From Phycisphaerae bacterium (GTDB taxonomy: Bacteria; Planctomycetota; Phycisphaerae; UBA1845): a stretch of 51,658 nt of DNA. A program made the translations under genes and the position numbers. Below are positions 6,980-15,760 of this stretch, in pieces; position 1 is the first letter of the stretch, and each line of letters starts with the position of its first letter. The stretch is from the NCBI GenBank assembly GCA_029260115.1, contig JAJDDW010000048.1, forward strand, positions 1 to 51,658, given 5' to 3'. Under the pieces are notes generated by a model. That model did no database searches and had not been told where the DNA came from. It worked only from the letters and a program-made list of their open reading frames with translations.

Positions 6980-9900
6980 CTAATCGTCAAACGCTTCTTC
7001 ATCTTCGTCAAAACCTTCTTCGTCATCAAATTCGCCGTCGTCCTCTTCCAGGACAATTTTATTCAGTGGTGATCGGGCACCCTTAATACCGGCGTCGTAT
7101 AGATAATCCACTAATAGATTTATATGGTCCATGGCTGTGCCTGGGTACTCTTTAGAACCAGCAAACGGGCTAACCCCCCCTGGGAAGTTCTGAGGCATCT
7201 TTGTACCGGGCTGAATTACCTGCGGATCGAGCATCCACGCCTCAACCCAATCGCGACGTAGACGCTGGTGTGTGAGCGCGAGATTCGGAGCACTGGCAGC
7301 GACTAGCAGGATAGTTTCAGTTTCGCCGGCTGTATTGGGGCCTGAAAACTTGGCGTTGGTGTCTACGTCGCCGGTCTCGTAGAAGATATTATCCGCGCTG
7401 ACCAAAGTATGGCCATCGATGACGGTGCCGATGGGATAGGGCGTGCCATTGATGATCGCGGTGGCGGTTTCACCTTGGCCTCGTACCCCGTCTAGGCGGT
7501 AAATATTGACAAATTCATCGGTCGTCTTCGCTGGGCCTGGTAGCATGTCGCCGAAGATGTGACATTGTAAGCAGCCCATGTCATTGAAGAATTTTCCACC
7601 TGTAGTAAAGCGGTCGTCAGGTGAAAGCGCCTTGGTCGGCTCGACGAACGGATATTCGACATCGTATAGCTTGGTTAGAAAATCGACGCGCCCCAGCAGC
7701 TTTTTATGCGTTTCACGGAGCTGCTTAGGCGATTTTCTCAATAAGTCTATTTCGCTTGGCCGAATTATTTTTCTCTCCTCAGACCAGTTACGCAAGTGCT
7801 TTGCGTTTGAAGCTAAGGATTCCTGGGCGTACCAATTATCGCCAGCAGCCGCTCCCTCGGCTAATTCCTTAACATTGTCGCTTGACCCTTCCTTTTCGAT
7901 AAATTCATCTACCGGCTTGGTCATTTTATCAAGCTGGCGAGAATCCTGGCGAGACAGAGCCGCGAAGTATTCGACCAGTGTTGTTGTCTGATCTTTGGTT
8001 AGGTTGAAGCTTGGCATACGAACTTGGAGCCAAGGACGTAATGGTTCAACTTGATGGAGGAACTTATCGAGCCAATGATGTTGAATCTTGGCACCTTCAC
8101 CCCACAGAAGCGGCGGGGCATTCACCGCGTCGAAGACAGTTTCGCCAGAAATCTGCTGACTGAAATACTGCTGAATGATGGGGGCGTTGTCTTCAATCTG
8201 ATGGCAAGCGACGCAATTTAATTCCCGCGTGAGGTTTCGCCCGCGCGCGATTGCGCCCAGACCATTTTGTTCGTAGTCGATTTGCAACGATTTGCCGACC
8301 AGTGCCGACTTGCGGGAGAGCAAGTACGTCGTCAGCGCCTCGGCTTCGTTATCCGTCAAGTAGAAGTTCGGCATCTTCAGCTTATCGTAGGGCTTTTTGA
8401 TTTTTTCACGGTCCCATAGTCGCGGGTTACGCAATTTGTGTTTGGCAAAAGCGGAGTGCGTATGCGTGACCTGCTCACCCGGGTTTTCTCCCGGTGACCA
8501 ATAGTTTAGATTCTCAGCGTCAGTTTCCGAACCCTTGGGATAGAGATGGCCAAAGACATCTTCTTTTTCTTCGCGCATATGATGAAACGCGTGATCGTAA
8601 AAAGCGAAATCGAGCTGCGCAATAGGCTTTTCTGCCCAGGTGGTCAAGTTTGTGCCGGGGGGAGTGGTTTTTTCAAAGCCAGCGATGTTGTGGCAAGCGT
8701 AACAGCCATAATGCCCAATCATTTTATTGCCCAGAAATGTGAGCTTTTTATCTTCTAGTGATAGGGCAGAGACCAAATCGTATGCGGGTTGCTTATCGAA
8801 TGTTGGCGAAGACGATAGGAGCGACGTGAGCATGTTGGTTAATTCGTGCCCTTCGTCCTGCATAATCGCCCGGCTACGGCGCTCGCTACGCTGAGCGGTG
8901 AGCAAGGTGAACATGAGATCGTCGGCCATCGCAAGGCGGTCTGCGTTCATTTCGATCTGATCTTGCTGGAACGAAACGCTCTTTAGCGTCATTAAATAAG
9001 CTGTGATGTCAGTGGCATCCGCACTAGACAATCTCATGTTAGGCATTTTCGTGTCAGGCGAAAAATGTGTGGGGTTCATTAACCAGGAATAGAGCCACTC
9101 TTGTGTCACCTTAGAACCAATGCCGGAAAGCTCCGGTGCAAAACGGCTAAACGTCGGCGGTTTGTAAGCTTGGTCTGGCTCGTAACGCACGCTTTCCGGG
9201 TCGAAAACGACGTCTGCTTCCGAGCCGAAATTCTCCATGGCATACTTCACGCGTTCTATTTCTGTCATGCCTTTGTAGCGAAAACCAGCCGTCTTTTCGT
9301 CGATGTTATTTTTTTGCTGAAGGTCTTTCGTAATCCAAGTTTCGCCAAATTCCACGATGTTACCGTGGCAGGCGAGGCAGCCCAATGACTTAAATAGCGT
9401 GCGACCGGATTCGACATCGCCTTCAATTTCAGCCGGTTTTTCCAGTAGTGTAAATTCACTAGACACGGTGAAAAGATATTGTGTGATAGCCGCGACTTCC
9501 GTTTCGGTTCTCAATGCCGGATTGAGATCAAATTGGTTTTCGCTGCCTGCTTGGTTATTTTCCTGGTGAAAAAAATGCGGCATGCGGGTAGAGGGTCGGA
9601 ACTTCTGCGGGAACATGACCCAAGGCTCAACAAAATCGCGGCGCAATTTGGAAGCGATATGCGCGAGGTCCGGGCCAACGCGACGGGCGTTTGGCATGGA
9701 GTCTTCCACGTGGCAATTTACACAGCCTACGGAGGTAAACAATTGTTGGCCACGGTTAATCGTCGTCCCCACGCGATCCTCATAATGGCGGGAGATGTCG
9801 GAGACCTGACTGTGACACTTTGCACACCCGGCTTCACTGTGCCTTGGCAACTGCATGGGGCGGTCCCAGTAATGTGCGATAAGTTCAAACGTCGCCGTAG

Positions 9901-11203
9901 GCACGCCCATATTGACTTCGTAATATTCGTCAGCCCATTCTTCTTCAATCTCGTGTGTGGGTGGGGTATGAGCCGCGAACACGAAGTCCGTTTCCTGTGG
10001 ATTGCCTTCATGGCAAATCGTGCAACCGACCTTAGCCATGCCGTGTGGCGATTCGACGGAAACGTATAGTTCGAGATCAGGGTGGGCTAATAATGGCTGA
10101 CCGAGTTCAATGGCTTTGCGACCATCGGTTATGAAATATTCATTAACTGTCGCGAGCAGGGCATCGAAATAATCATTCTGCTGCTGCTTTGATAGCTCTT
10201 GCCAATGTTCTGTGACCTGTCCGGTCGGAATCGTAGCCCCGGAAGCGATGGTTGGCGCAGCTGGATAATCTGGTGCGTTCAATCCTTTTCGCTGCATGGC
10301 TTCTATGACGCCAGGCAGGGACCGCTCTAGCTTCTTGGCGAGGTTGTCCTTCGAGAAGTCGGGGTCTCCAATACTTACGTGGCAGGTCGTGCAACGATCA
10401 GTCGTGTAGGTTTCCAGATAATTAAGCTGCTGACGAATTTCTGGTAACACCAGCTGGTTCACTTGATAGCGAGCTGGGGTGTTTTTGGGAGACACAAAGT
10501 CGAGTAGTGGGGCGTTGATGACCAAGCTGACGATCGGTATTCCGCCAAGCATGCCCTCATCGTCTAGCACACCTCGGAACTGTTGGTCCTTCTGTTTCGC
10601 ATCGGCTGCAATAGTCTCCAAATCACGTAGCTGTTTTTCGGCCCCGGTCAGTTCGCTACGCAACCCCTTGATTTGCTTTTCAATGTCGTCGACGGTGTCT
10701 TCCCAATGTTCTTTATCTTGCTGGAACCTTACGACCAAGTCCTCCTCTTGGCGGACCTGCTTGTGGGATTTTTCGGTTATCTCGTGGTGCTCTCCATATT
10801 GTGCGAGGATGGCTTCGTAACCGGCCCGAGTGACGTCAAGCACCTGCGAGGTCGCGCTATAACTGGCGTTGGCCTTTTTGAACTCTAATTGAGATTCAAT
10901 TAGCCTTTCGTTTAAGTCTGTCAATTGGTCGGCAGCGGTGCTGTCTAAGTATTCCTGTGCTTCCTCCCGCCGAACCTTAGCCTCGGCGATCTTCTGCTGG
11001 TTTTCCTCTTTCATGGCATCGAGGTAGTCGAGATGCGCGATGGCAGCTTTAGCCACGTAATAGTCATCTTGGTAGGCGTGCCATGGACGTGCATAGTCCA
11101 CGTATACTAACCAACCAATAGCCATGGCCATGAGTACGCTACTGATGGCGAACCAGATGTTTATCTTGTCCGGGCGATATAGGCGACTTTCAGGAATCGG
11201 CAT
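6980..11203 (-). CDS. membrane-anchored octahaem c-type cytochrome with coiled coil (bc-complex partner)
   Basis: A 1407-residue protein. An N-terminal anchor (residues 15-35, WFAISSVLMAMAIGWLVYV) is followed by a long charged coiled coil (about 52-205), then cytochrome c modules. Eight CXXCH haem sites are visible at 271, 394, 460, 494, 609, 834, 997 and 1211. Several modules end in an RMP or KMP motif (541, 720, 944, 1063, 1336), which would give the distal methionine. It closes with a very acidic tail from about 1384. It directly follows both cytochrome b halves and so probably replaces cytochrome c1, carrying electrons to the cupredoxin-like protein or CoxB. There is no catalytic multihaem signature such as CxxCK, so I read it as electron transfer. 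Confidence 0.9.
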   Translation of the reverse strand: MPIPESRLYRPDKINIWFAISSVLMAMAIGWLVYVDYARPWHAYQDDYYVAKAAIAHLDYLDAMKEENQQKIAEAKVRREEAQEYLDSTAADQLTDLNERLIESQLEFKKANASYSATSQVLDVTRAGYEAILAQYGEHHEITEKSHKQVRQEEDLVVRFQQDKEHWEDTVDDIEKQIKGLRSELTGAEKQLRDLETIAADAKQKDQQFRGVLDDEGMLGGIPIVSLVINAPLLDFVSPKNTPARYQVNQLVLPEIRQQLNYLETYTTDRCTTCHVSIGDPDFSKDNLAKKLERSLPGVIEAMQRKGLNAPDYPAAPTIASGATIPTGQVTEHWQELSKQQQNDYFDALLATVNEYFITDGRKAIELGQPLLAHPDLELYVSVESPHGMAKVGCTICHEGNPQETDFVFAAHTPPTHEIEEEWADEYYEVNMGVPTATFELIAHYWDRPMQLPRHSEAGCAKCHSQVSDISRHYEDRVGTTINRGQQLFTSVGCVNCHVEDSMPNARRVGPDLAHIASKLRRDFVEPWVMFPQKFRPSTRMPHFFHQENNQAGSENQFDLNPALRTETEVAAITQYLFTVSSEFTLLEKPAEIEGDVESGRTLFKSLGCLACHGNIVEFGETWITKDLQQKNNIDEKTAGFRYKGMTEIERVKYAMENFGSEADVVFDPESVRYEPDQAYKPPTFSRFAPELSGIGSKVTQEWLYSWLMNPTHFSPDTKMPNMRLSSADATDITAYLMTLKSVSFQQDQIEMNADRLAMADDLMFTLLTAQRSERRSRAIMQDEGHELTNMLTSLLSSSPTFDKQPAYDLVSALSLEDKKLTFLGNKMIGHYGCYACHNIAGFEKTTPPGTNLTTWAEKPIAQLDFAFYDHAFHHMREEKEDVFGHLYPKGSETDAENLNYWSPGENPGEQVTHTHSAFAKHKLRNPRLWDREKIKKPYDKLKMPNFYLTDNEAEALTTYLLSRKSALVGKSLQIDYEQNGLGAIARGRNLTRELNCVACHQIEDNAPIIQQYFSQQISGETVFDAVNAPPLLWGEGAKIQHHWLDKFLHQVEPLRPWLQVRMPSFNLTKDQTTTLVEYFAALSRQDSRQLDKMTKPVDEFIEKEGSSDNVKELAEGAAAGDNWYAQESLASNAKHLRNWSEERKIIRPSEIDLLRKSPKQLRETHKKLLGRVDFLTKLYDVEYPFVEPTKALSPDDRFTTGGKFFNDMGCLQCHIFGDMLPGPAKTTDEFVNIYRLDGVRGQGETATAIINGTPYPIGTVIDGHTLVSADNIFYETGDVDTNAKFSGPNTAGETETILLVAASAPNLALTHQRLRRDWVEAWMLDPQVIQPGTKMPQNFPGGVSPFAGSKEYPGTAMDHINLLVDYLYDAGIKGARSPLNKIVLEEDDGEFDDEEGFDEDEEAFDD

Positions 11204-11269
11204 GATGCTCTAATCCACGAACCACAAAGCAAATTTCGGTTATCTGTTCAACGCGCACTGCGCGACGAC

Positions 11270-12400
11270 CTAAACGTTTAAGAACCATTCAGTAATACCG
11301 ACGACATAGTGCAAATTCAACGTCCATCGAAGCACCATTTTGATCGGCATTAACACCATAAAAAGTACCAATACACATAACATGCTGTATCGCATAAATC
11401 CGATGTCACGGTAAATTTTTCTGAAAAAAGTCGCCTTCATAATGAAAGGGCTTAATACGAAATAAGCACCAAGCAAAATGATGCCTGGCAACTCTCGCAT
11501 GAGGTAATGCTTTGGCAATGGTACGCCCCAGAAATTAATCCAGAATAAGTCGTGAAACTCGGTATTGAGTAGCGCCGCGGGCCGGTTGTGGTCCCAATAT
11601 TCATAGGGCCCGAAGAAGTTCCAGTTTGGTCCGCGAAGGAAAGTGCCGAAAATAATCAACACCACCCACAAAATAACGAACCCAAACAAGAAAGTCGTAA
11701 TCGCGAACTTACGCTCTTTGAAGGTGTAATAGCCATTACCCCTAGGATTTTTGTCTATATAGGGAATAGCGATGAGTCCAACAATAATAAGACCCGGCAA
11801 CACCACGCCCGCCAGCCAAGGATCGAAATACACAAGCATTTCCTGCAAACCGAGGAAGTACCAAGGGGCTTTCGCGGGGTTAGGCGCGACGTTGGGATCC
11901 GCTGGTTGTTCAAGTGGAGCACGCAATAAAATCGCCCATGCGATTAGCAGAGCCGTACACAGAACCAAGGCGATCAACTCACTATAGACAAGGTCAGGCC
12001 AAACGAGCACTTTATCGTCTGCCCCAGCCTCAAGAAGAGGCTCGCCTTTTTCCATACGCTCGTCGTTGATAGCCGCTTGCCGAAAACCCAGCCACAGCAG
12101 GAAGCTCACCGAGACCATCATGATAACGATAGGCACGTTGTCGGCTTTGGTGACGATTTTTGCAAAGTTGGCGTCCATACAGCTAACCAGGAAAAACAGG
12201 GTAGCTAATGCACCTACGGTGGCTGCAACGGCTGGCTTGGTCCATGTGCGATAACCGATCAGGAATATGAAGAATGCGGCTACTGAAATAATCAAAAACC
12301 AGTGCGGCTCACAGGCAACGTTAATAAAATGCTTAACGCTGTCTATCGTCGATGATGATGCAAGTATCGAATCCATTCCGCTTCCCATGTTAACGAACAC
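11270..12400 (-). CDS. petD: cytochrome b C-terminal half (subunit IV-like) with extra N-terminal helices
   Basis: A 376-residue membrane protein. Residues 132 onward match the cytochrome b C-terminal/subunit IV domain: NPAKAPWYFLGLQE at 174-187 corresponds to the quinol-site PEWY region, here with a changed first pair (AP-WY). It is preceded by three additional hydrophobic helices (about 34-50, 56-75 and 88-107) absent from ordinary subunit IV. Further helices run to the C-terminus. It is split from cytochrome b N-terminal half, as in b6f-type complexes. The start is unresolved: GTG at 12400, or ATG at 12388 or 12376. The last has a GGAAG upstream. Confidence 0.9.
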   Translation of the reverse strand: MFVNMGSGMDSILASSSTIDSVKHFINVACEPHWFLIISVAAFFIFLIGYRTWTKPAVAATVGALATLFFLVSCMDANFAKIVTKADNVPIVIMMVSVSFLLWLGFRQAAINDERMEKGEPLLEAGADDKVLVWPDLVYSELIALVLCTALLIAWAILLRAPLEQPADPNVAPNPAKAPWYFLGLQEMLVYFDPWLAGVVLPGLIIVGLIAIPYIDKNPRGNGYYTFKERKFAITTFLFGFVILWVVLIIFGTFLRGPNWNFFGPYEYWDHNRPAALLNTEFHDLFWINFWGVPLPKHYLMRELPGIILLGAYFVLSPFIMKATFFRKIYRDIGFMRYSMLCVLVLFMVLMPIKMVLRWTLNLHYVVGITEWFLNV

Positions 12401-12464
12401 TTAAGACCATTGCTCTCGTACTAAATTCCTCCGATGAGGCCCGAACCATTTTCCTATGGCTACT

Positions 12465-13244
12465 TTATAGCGGGCCACTAACCCCGCCGTCTTTACGGAT
12501 GCGCCAAAAGTGAACAGCTAGGAGAACTGTCACGACGCACGGAATAAACACGCAGTGGAGAACGTAAAACCGAAGGAGGGCATTAGGCCCGACAAAGGTA
12601 CCCGCCAAAAGTCCAAACCGTGCATCGTCGCCAGCATGCACTAAGGGCACACCACCGATTTGTATAAAGGCGCTCAGCGGACCTTCCGAGCCAGCGCCAG
12701 GCGTTGCCCGTGCCATGTTCGATCCCACCGTGATAGCCCACATCGCTAACTGGTCCCACGGCAACAAATAGCCCGTGAACGATAGCAACAAAGTTAGCAC
12801 CAACAGAATAACACCCACGCTCCAGTTAAATTCGCGCGGCGGTTTATAGCTACCTGTTAAGAAAACGCGGAGCATATGCAGCCAAATGGTTATGACCATG
12901 GCGTGGGCACCCCAGCGGTGCAGCTCGCGCAACAATCCCAGTGTAACATGTGCCCGCAAACCCTGAATGTCGAAATAAGCATATTCGACGGTAGGGCGAT
13001 AGTAGAACATCAGTAGCACGCCGGTCACGATTTCCACTAAAAACAGGAAGAAGGTGATACCGCCCATGCACCAAGTAAACGAAAGACGAATACCGCTTTT
13101 GCGGACAGCGACTGGATGCAGGTGCAAAAAGACATTACTCAGGATAGCCATCGCTCGCGTACGCCGATCGCGCGGCACGCCGTGACGAAAAATGCTACCC
13201 CATATCTGACTTTCGCGTATCCAGTTACCAAATTGGTTAATCAT
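12465..13244 (-). CDS. petB: cytochrome b N-terminal half (cytochrome b6-like)
   Basis: A 259-residue di-haem membrane subunit of a quinol:cytochrome c oxidoreductase. The haem ligand pairs are visible: [15 protein letters not shown] (His-x13-His) and [16 protein letters not shown] (His-x14-His, the b6-type spacing). The quinol-site segment [16 protein letters not shown] is also present. It lies 36 bp after the Rieske fusion and 64 bp before the C-terminal half, so the three are one operon. The chain ends shortly after the fourth helix ([12 protein letters not shown]), confirming a split cytochrome b. Confidence 0.95.
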   Translation of the reverse strand: MINQFGNWIRESQIWGSIFRHGVPRDRRTRAMAILSNVFLHLHPVAVRKSGIRLSFTWCMGGITFFLFLVEIVTGVLLMFYYRPTVEYAYFDIQGLRAHVTLGLLRELHRWGAHAMVITIWLHMLRVFLTGSYKPPREFNWSVGVILLVLTLLLSFTGYLLPWDQLAMWAITVGSNMARATPGAGSEGPLSAFIQIGGVPLVHAGDDARFGLLAGTFVGPNALLRFYVLHCVFIPCVVTVLLAVHFWRIRKDGGVSGPL

Positions 13245-13280
13245 TATTTAATGCAGTTCCTGTGCGTGCATCCGGGGGGA

Positions 13281-14366
13281 TTAAACTAAGATATAGCTTC
13301 CCGGTTGATCCCATTGCCCCAGTTCATACTGGTATTTCTTACTTTTATCTACAACGACAATGCCGTCCTTAATCGCTATTCTAAAACGCTCCAACGGGCG
13401 CGGCGTTGGCCCTTCAAAATTAATTCCGTCTGGATAGTAGCCGCTACCGTGACACGGGCACTTAAATTTTCGATCGTTAGGCAGCCAATTAGGAATGCAC
13501 CCGAGGTGCGTACAAATGATATTCAAAGCTGCGATACGATCCTCTTCACGGATCATCCAGATGCCCTGCGGTTTATAATCTTCATTCACGCCGCCTGGAA
13601 CCATCTCGATATACTTGTCCATTTTGCCGACGCGGATGCGCGGGTCAGGTTCTTCGAGTACATTGGGCATCATAAATCGCCCGAACGCTGGCCCGACTGA
13701 TATGCCAGTACCCACGCCGAAGGCAGTCCAACCAACGGCCAATGCGCTGTTGCTGACAAAATCTCTTCGATGCAATTCTGAATGTTTCTTAGCCTTTTGG
13801 GCCGCTTCGACAACTTTCGCCTGCCGCGCATCTGGCGGTAGGGACTTTGGATCCGCAGCTTTCCAGTCTTGGGTATTAGCCGGCATATCATCAGCATTTC
13901 GCATAATGCCCGCATGGCCACCGCGCGAGGTCGCGGCCTCTAATAAAGCTTGAATAGAGGGGTCAGGCTCGCCTGCGCTAGGCGCTTTGCTTTTGGCGGT
14001 TGCAACAGGCGCTTTTGCTGCGGCTGCTTTTTTAGGCTCTGCTGCTGGGGCTTTCTTGGCCGGCTTCGCAGCTTCGGCGGCAGGCGCAGCTTCGGCGGCA
14101 GGGGCAGCAGCAGTTTCTGCGGGGGCATCATCAGCGACTTCTACAGACACCGTTTCAAATTTTATTACGTCTACCGGGCATTCTTCCGCGGCGTCTACAA
14201 TCTCCACACTACGTGGCTTGGTGAATTCTAAATCGAGTGCGGCTGGGCGAATGATGCATGAGTCTTCAGTCACTTCAAACACATCTGGCGCGGCAGTTTC
14301 GCATGCATCGCAGACGATGCACCCTTCTTCAATCCACACCTTAGTGATGAGCTCTTTCTTGGCCAT
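13281..14366 (-). CDS. ferredoxin-Rieske fusion protein
   Basis: A 361-residue fusion. The N-terminal ferredoxin (about 1-75) has C16-x2-C19-x2-C22 and C63-Pro, enough for one [4Fe-4S] cluster. Then comes an Ala/Pro/Lys/Glu-rich linker (about 80-130), a charged helix region, and an internal twin-arginine-like anchor (HRRDFVSNS near 199, hydrophobic to about 228). The C-terminal Rieske domain holds its [2Fe-2S] cluster with C285, H287, C303 and H306 (CTHLGC, CPCHGSG), plus the disulfide pair C290/C305. The anchor in the middle would leave the ferredoxin in the cytoplasm and the Rieske head outside. Start: ATG at 14366 preceded by AGGAAG; an upstream TTG at 14384 is less likely. Confidence 0.93.
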   Translation of the reverse strand: MAKKELITKVWIEEGCIVCDACETAAPDVFEVTEDSCIIRPAALDLEFTKPRSVEIVDAAEECPVDVIKFETVSVEVADDAPAETAAAPAAEAAPAAEAAKPAKKAPAAEPKKAAAAKAPVATAKSKAPSAGEPDPSIQALLEAATSRGGHAGIMRNADDMPANTQDWKAADPKSLPPDARQAKVVEAAQKAKKHSELHRRDFVSNSALAVGWTAFGVGTGISVGPAFGRFMMPNVLEEPDPRIRVGKMDKYIEMVPGGVNEDYKPQGIWMIREEDRIAALNIICTHLGCIPNWLPNDRKFKCPCHGSGYYPDGINFEGPTPRPLERFRIAIKDGIVVVDKSKKYQYELGQWDQPGSYILV

Positions 14367-14419
14367 ACTCGTTTCTTCCTGCAAAAATTACGCCTAAAGC
14401 CCGTAACGCCCGAACAAAA

Positions 14420-15553
14420 TTACGTAGACCGAGCCGCCCACGCCGCCTTGGCACGTTGCTGTACCGCCGGAGACGTGTCAGACTTTAATCGCTTTATCAT
14501 TTCCCACAAGTCCACATCATCTAAAATCGCAGCAGCATCAATCGCAGCCATCAGCCATTCCTGTATCAAATTGGCGGGCATGGCATAGCTTTTAGTTGTG
14601 CCGCTTTCGTCGATTGTGTGATATCTTTCGCCCGTCTCCCAGAATTTTCGATCTAGCAGATCGAGCATAGTCGACTTACCAGATTGGCTACCCAACCGGG
14701 CCAACGCTATGGCCGCGGACCAGCCGACTTCGCCATCTGAAGATAATCTCACAGACGACAGCGCATCAATAACCGCTTGGTTGTCAGGGCTAGCGAGCAC
14801 CGACAAGGCGGTGCAGGTTGCGAGGCGCATTGTCGCGTCGTCCATGCTTTCGAGTAACGCAACCAAGGGCGTCACCGCAGCCTTTGAACCTTCCACGTTA
14901 TGCAGGTTGGCCAATTCTTGGACGGTGTAGACCAAGAGTAATTTACGCTCTTTTTCTCCAAAAACGATCCAGGAATGTTCGAGTACGCGGATGAGTACGG
15001 GCACGGCCTGGGGCTTATTCGTTCGGCCTAATGCCCGAATAAGAAACTGCATGCGCATCGCGCCAGAAAATTGTAGATTTTTCGTATGATCGTCAAGTGA
15101 AGCGTTCGGCGCGGATGGCTCTGCCATCTCATTTTCGACCATTTGAATAAGTCGGGTAGCCGCGATGTCTAGTTGTTCCGGGGAGAATTCATCCTTTTTC
15201 AATCGTTCAGTAAGCTCAAGGCCTGCTTGCCAATGTTCTTTTTCGCGAGGCAACAACATGCCAGCATTACGCTGCCCGCCACTGATTTCTAGTGCATGTA
15301 GTAAATGGTCCAGACTGTGGGCCTTGGGGGCTGATGGTGCGCCGAATAGAAATACGACACAAACCGCGCCGCCGACTATGACGGTAATAATGAGCAAGGG
15401 GACGCCGAAAAGCTTAGCCATCATCGATGCCGACAATGGTTCAATAGGATAATCCTGCCCACCAGCCTCTGGCGACTCATTCCCTAAAACGGTCGGGGGA
15501 TCGCCAGTGAGATGGGAATCTGATTGAGAAGAATGTGTTTCTTCGACGCTCAT
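14420..15553 (-). CDS. membrane-anchored HEAT-repeat-like protein heading the bc operon
   Basis: A 377-residue protein. A 45-residue polar N-terminus is followed by one membrane helix (about 48-72), then an alpha-helical C-terminal region with HEAT-like paired helices such as AVPVLIRVLEH, AVTPLVALLES and GWSAAIALARLGS. I recognise no enzyme motif. It is the first gene of the quinol-oxidoreductase operon, 54 bp before the ferredoxin-Rieske gene and downstream of the promoter at 15684-15712. An inferred role is a scaffold or assembly factor of the complex, with the repeat domain outside the membrane. The ATG at 15553 has no strong ribosome site. Confidence 0.75.
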   Translation of the reverse strand: MSVEETHSSQSDSHLTGDPPTVLGNESPEAGGQDYPIEPLSASMMAKLFGVPLLIITVIVGGAVCVVFLFGAPSAPKAHSLDHLLHALEISGGQRNAGMLLPREKEHWQAGLELTERLKKDEFSPEQLDIAATRLIQMVENEMAEPSAPNASLDDHTKNLQFSGAMRMQFLIRALGRTNKPQAVPVLIRVLEHSWIVFGEKERKLLLVYTVQELANLHNVEGSKAAVTPLVALLESMDDATMRLATCTALSVLASPDNQAVIDALSSVRLSSDGEVGWSAAIALARLGSQSGKSTMLDLLDRKFWETGERYHTIDESGTTKSYAMPANLIQEWLMAAIDAAAILDDVDLWEMIKRLKSDTSPAVQQRAKAAWAARST

Positions 15554-15683
15554 CGGTTAGACATACGACTGCTAATAATGACTCAGTTCGCTCGCCGGCA
15601 CGATCCACCGTGGACTTAGCCTAACCCTATTTATCGGTCCAAAGGGCCTACTTCCAATCGTCCAGATGGCAATATAACGTCAC

Positions 15684-15712
15684 ATTGTTAAATATTTCAC
15701 GAACATTGTCAA
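15684..15712 (-). promoter_or_regulatory. promoter of the quinol-cytochrome c oxidoreductase operon
   Basis: On the minus strand a perfect TTGACA (15707-15712) and AACAAT (15684-15689, four of six consensus) are spaced by exactly 17 bp. The spacer is AT-rich in an otherwise GC-balanced gap. Transcription would start near 15677, leaving a leader of about 124 nt before the ATG at 15553. No other gene lies between. Confidence 0.55.
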
Positions 15713-15760
15713 GCGCGGGGGTGCTCCTCATGAAGCCTCTTTTCGGGGCGGTGAGGATGG

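Noticed and set aside
11270..13244. A cyanobacterial b6f complex
   Set aside because: The His-x14-His spacing and split cytochrome b are similar, but there is no cytochrome f or chlorophyll-related gene and the partner is an octahaem cytochrome.
13950..14397. Long plus-strand open frames opposite the ferredoxin-Rieske linker
   Set aside because: They exist only because the Ala/Pro-rich linker is GC-rich and stop-poor. They lack ribosome sites and have low-complexity composition.
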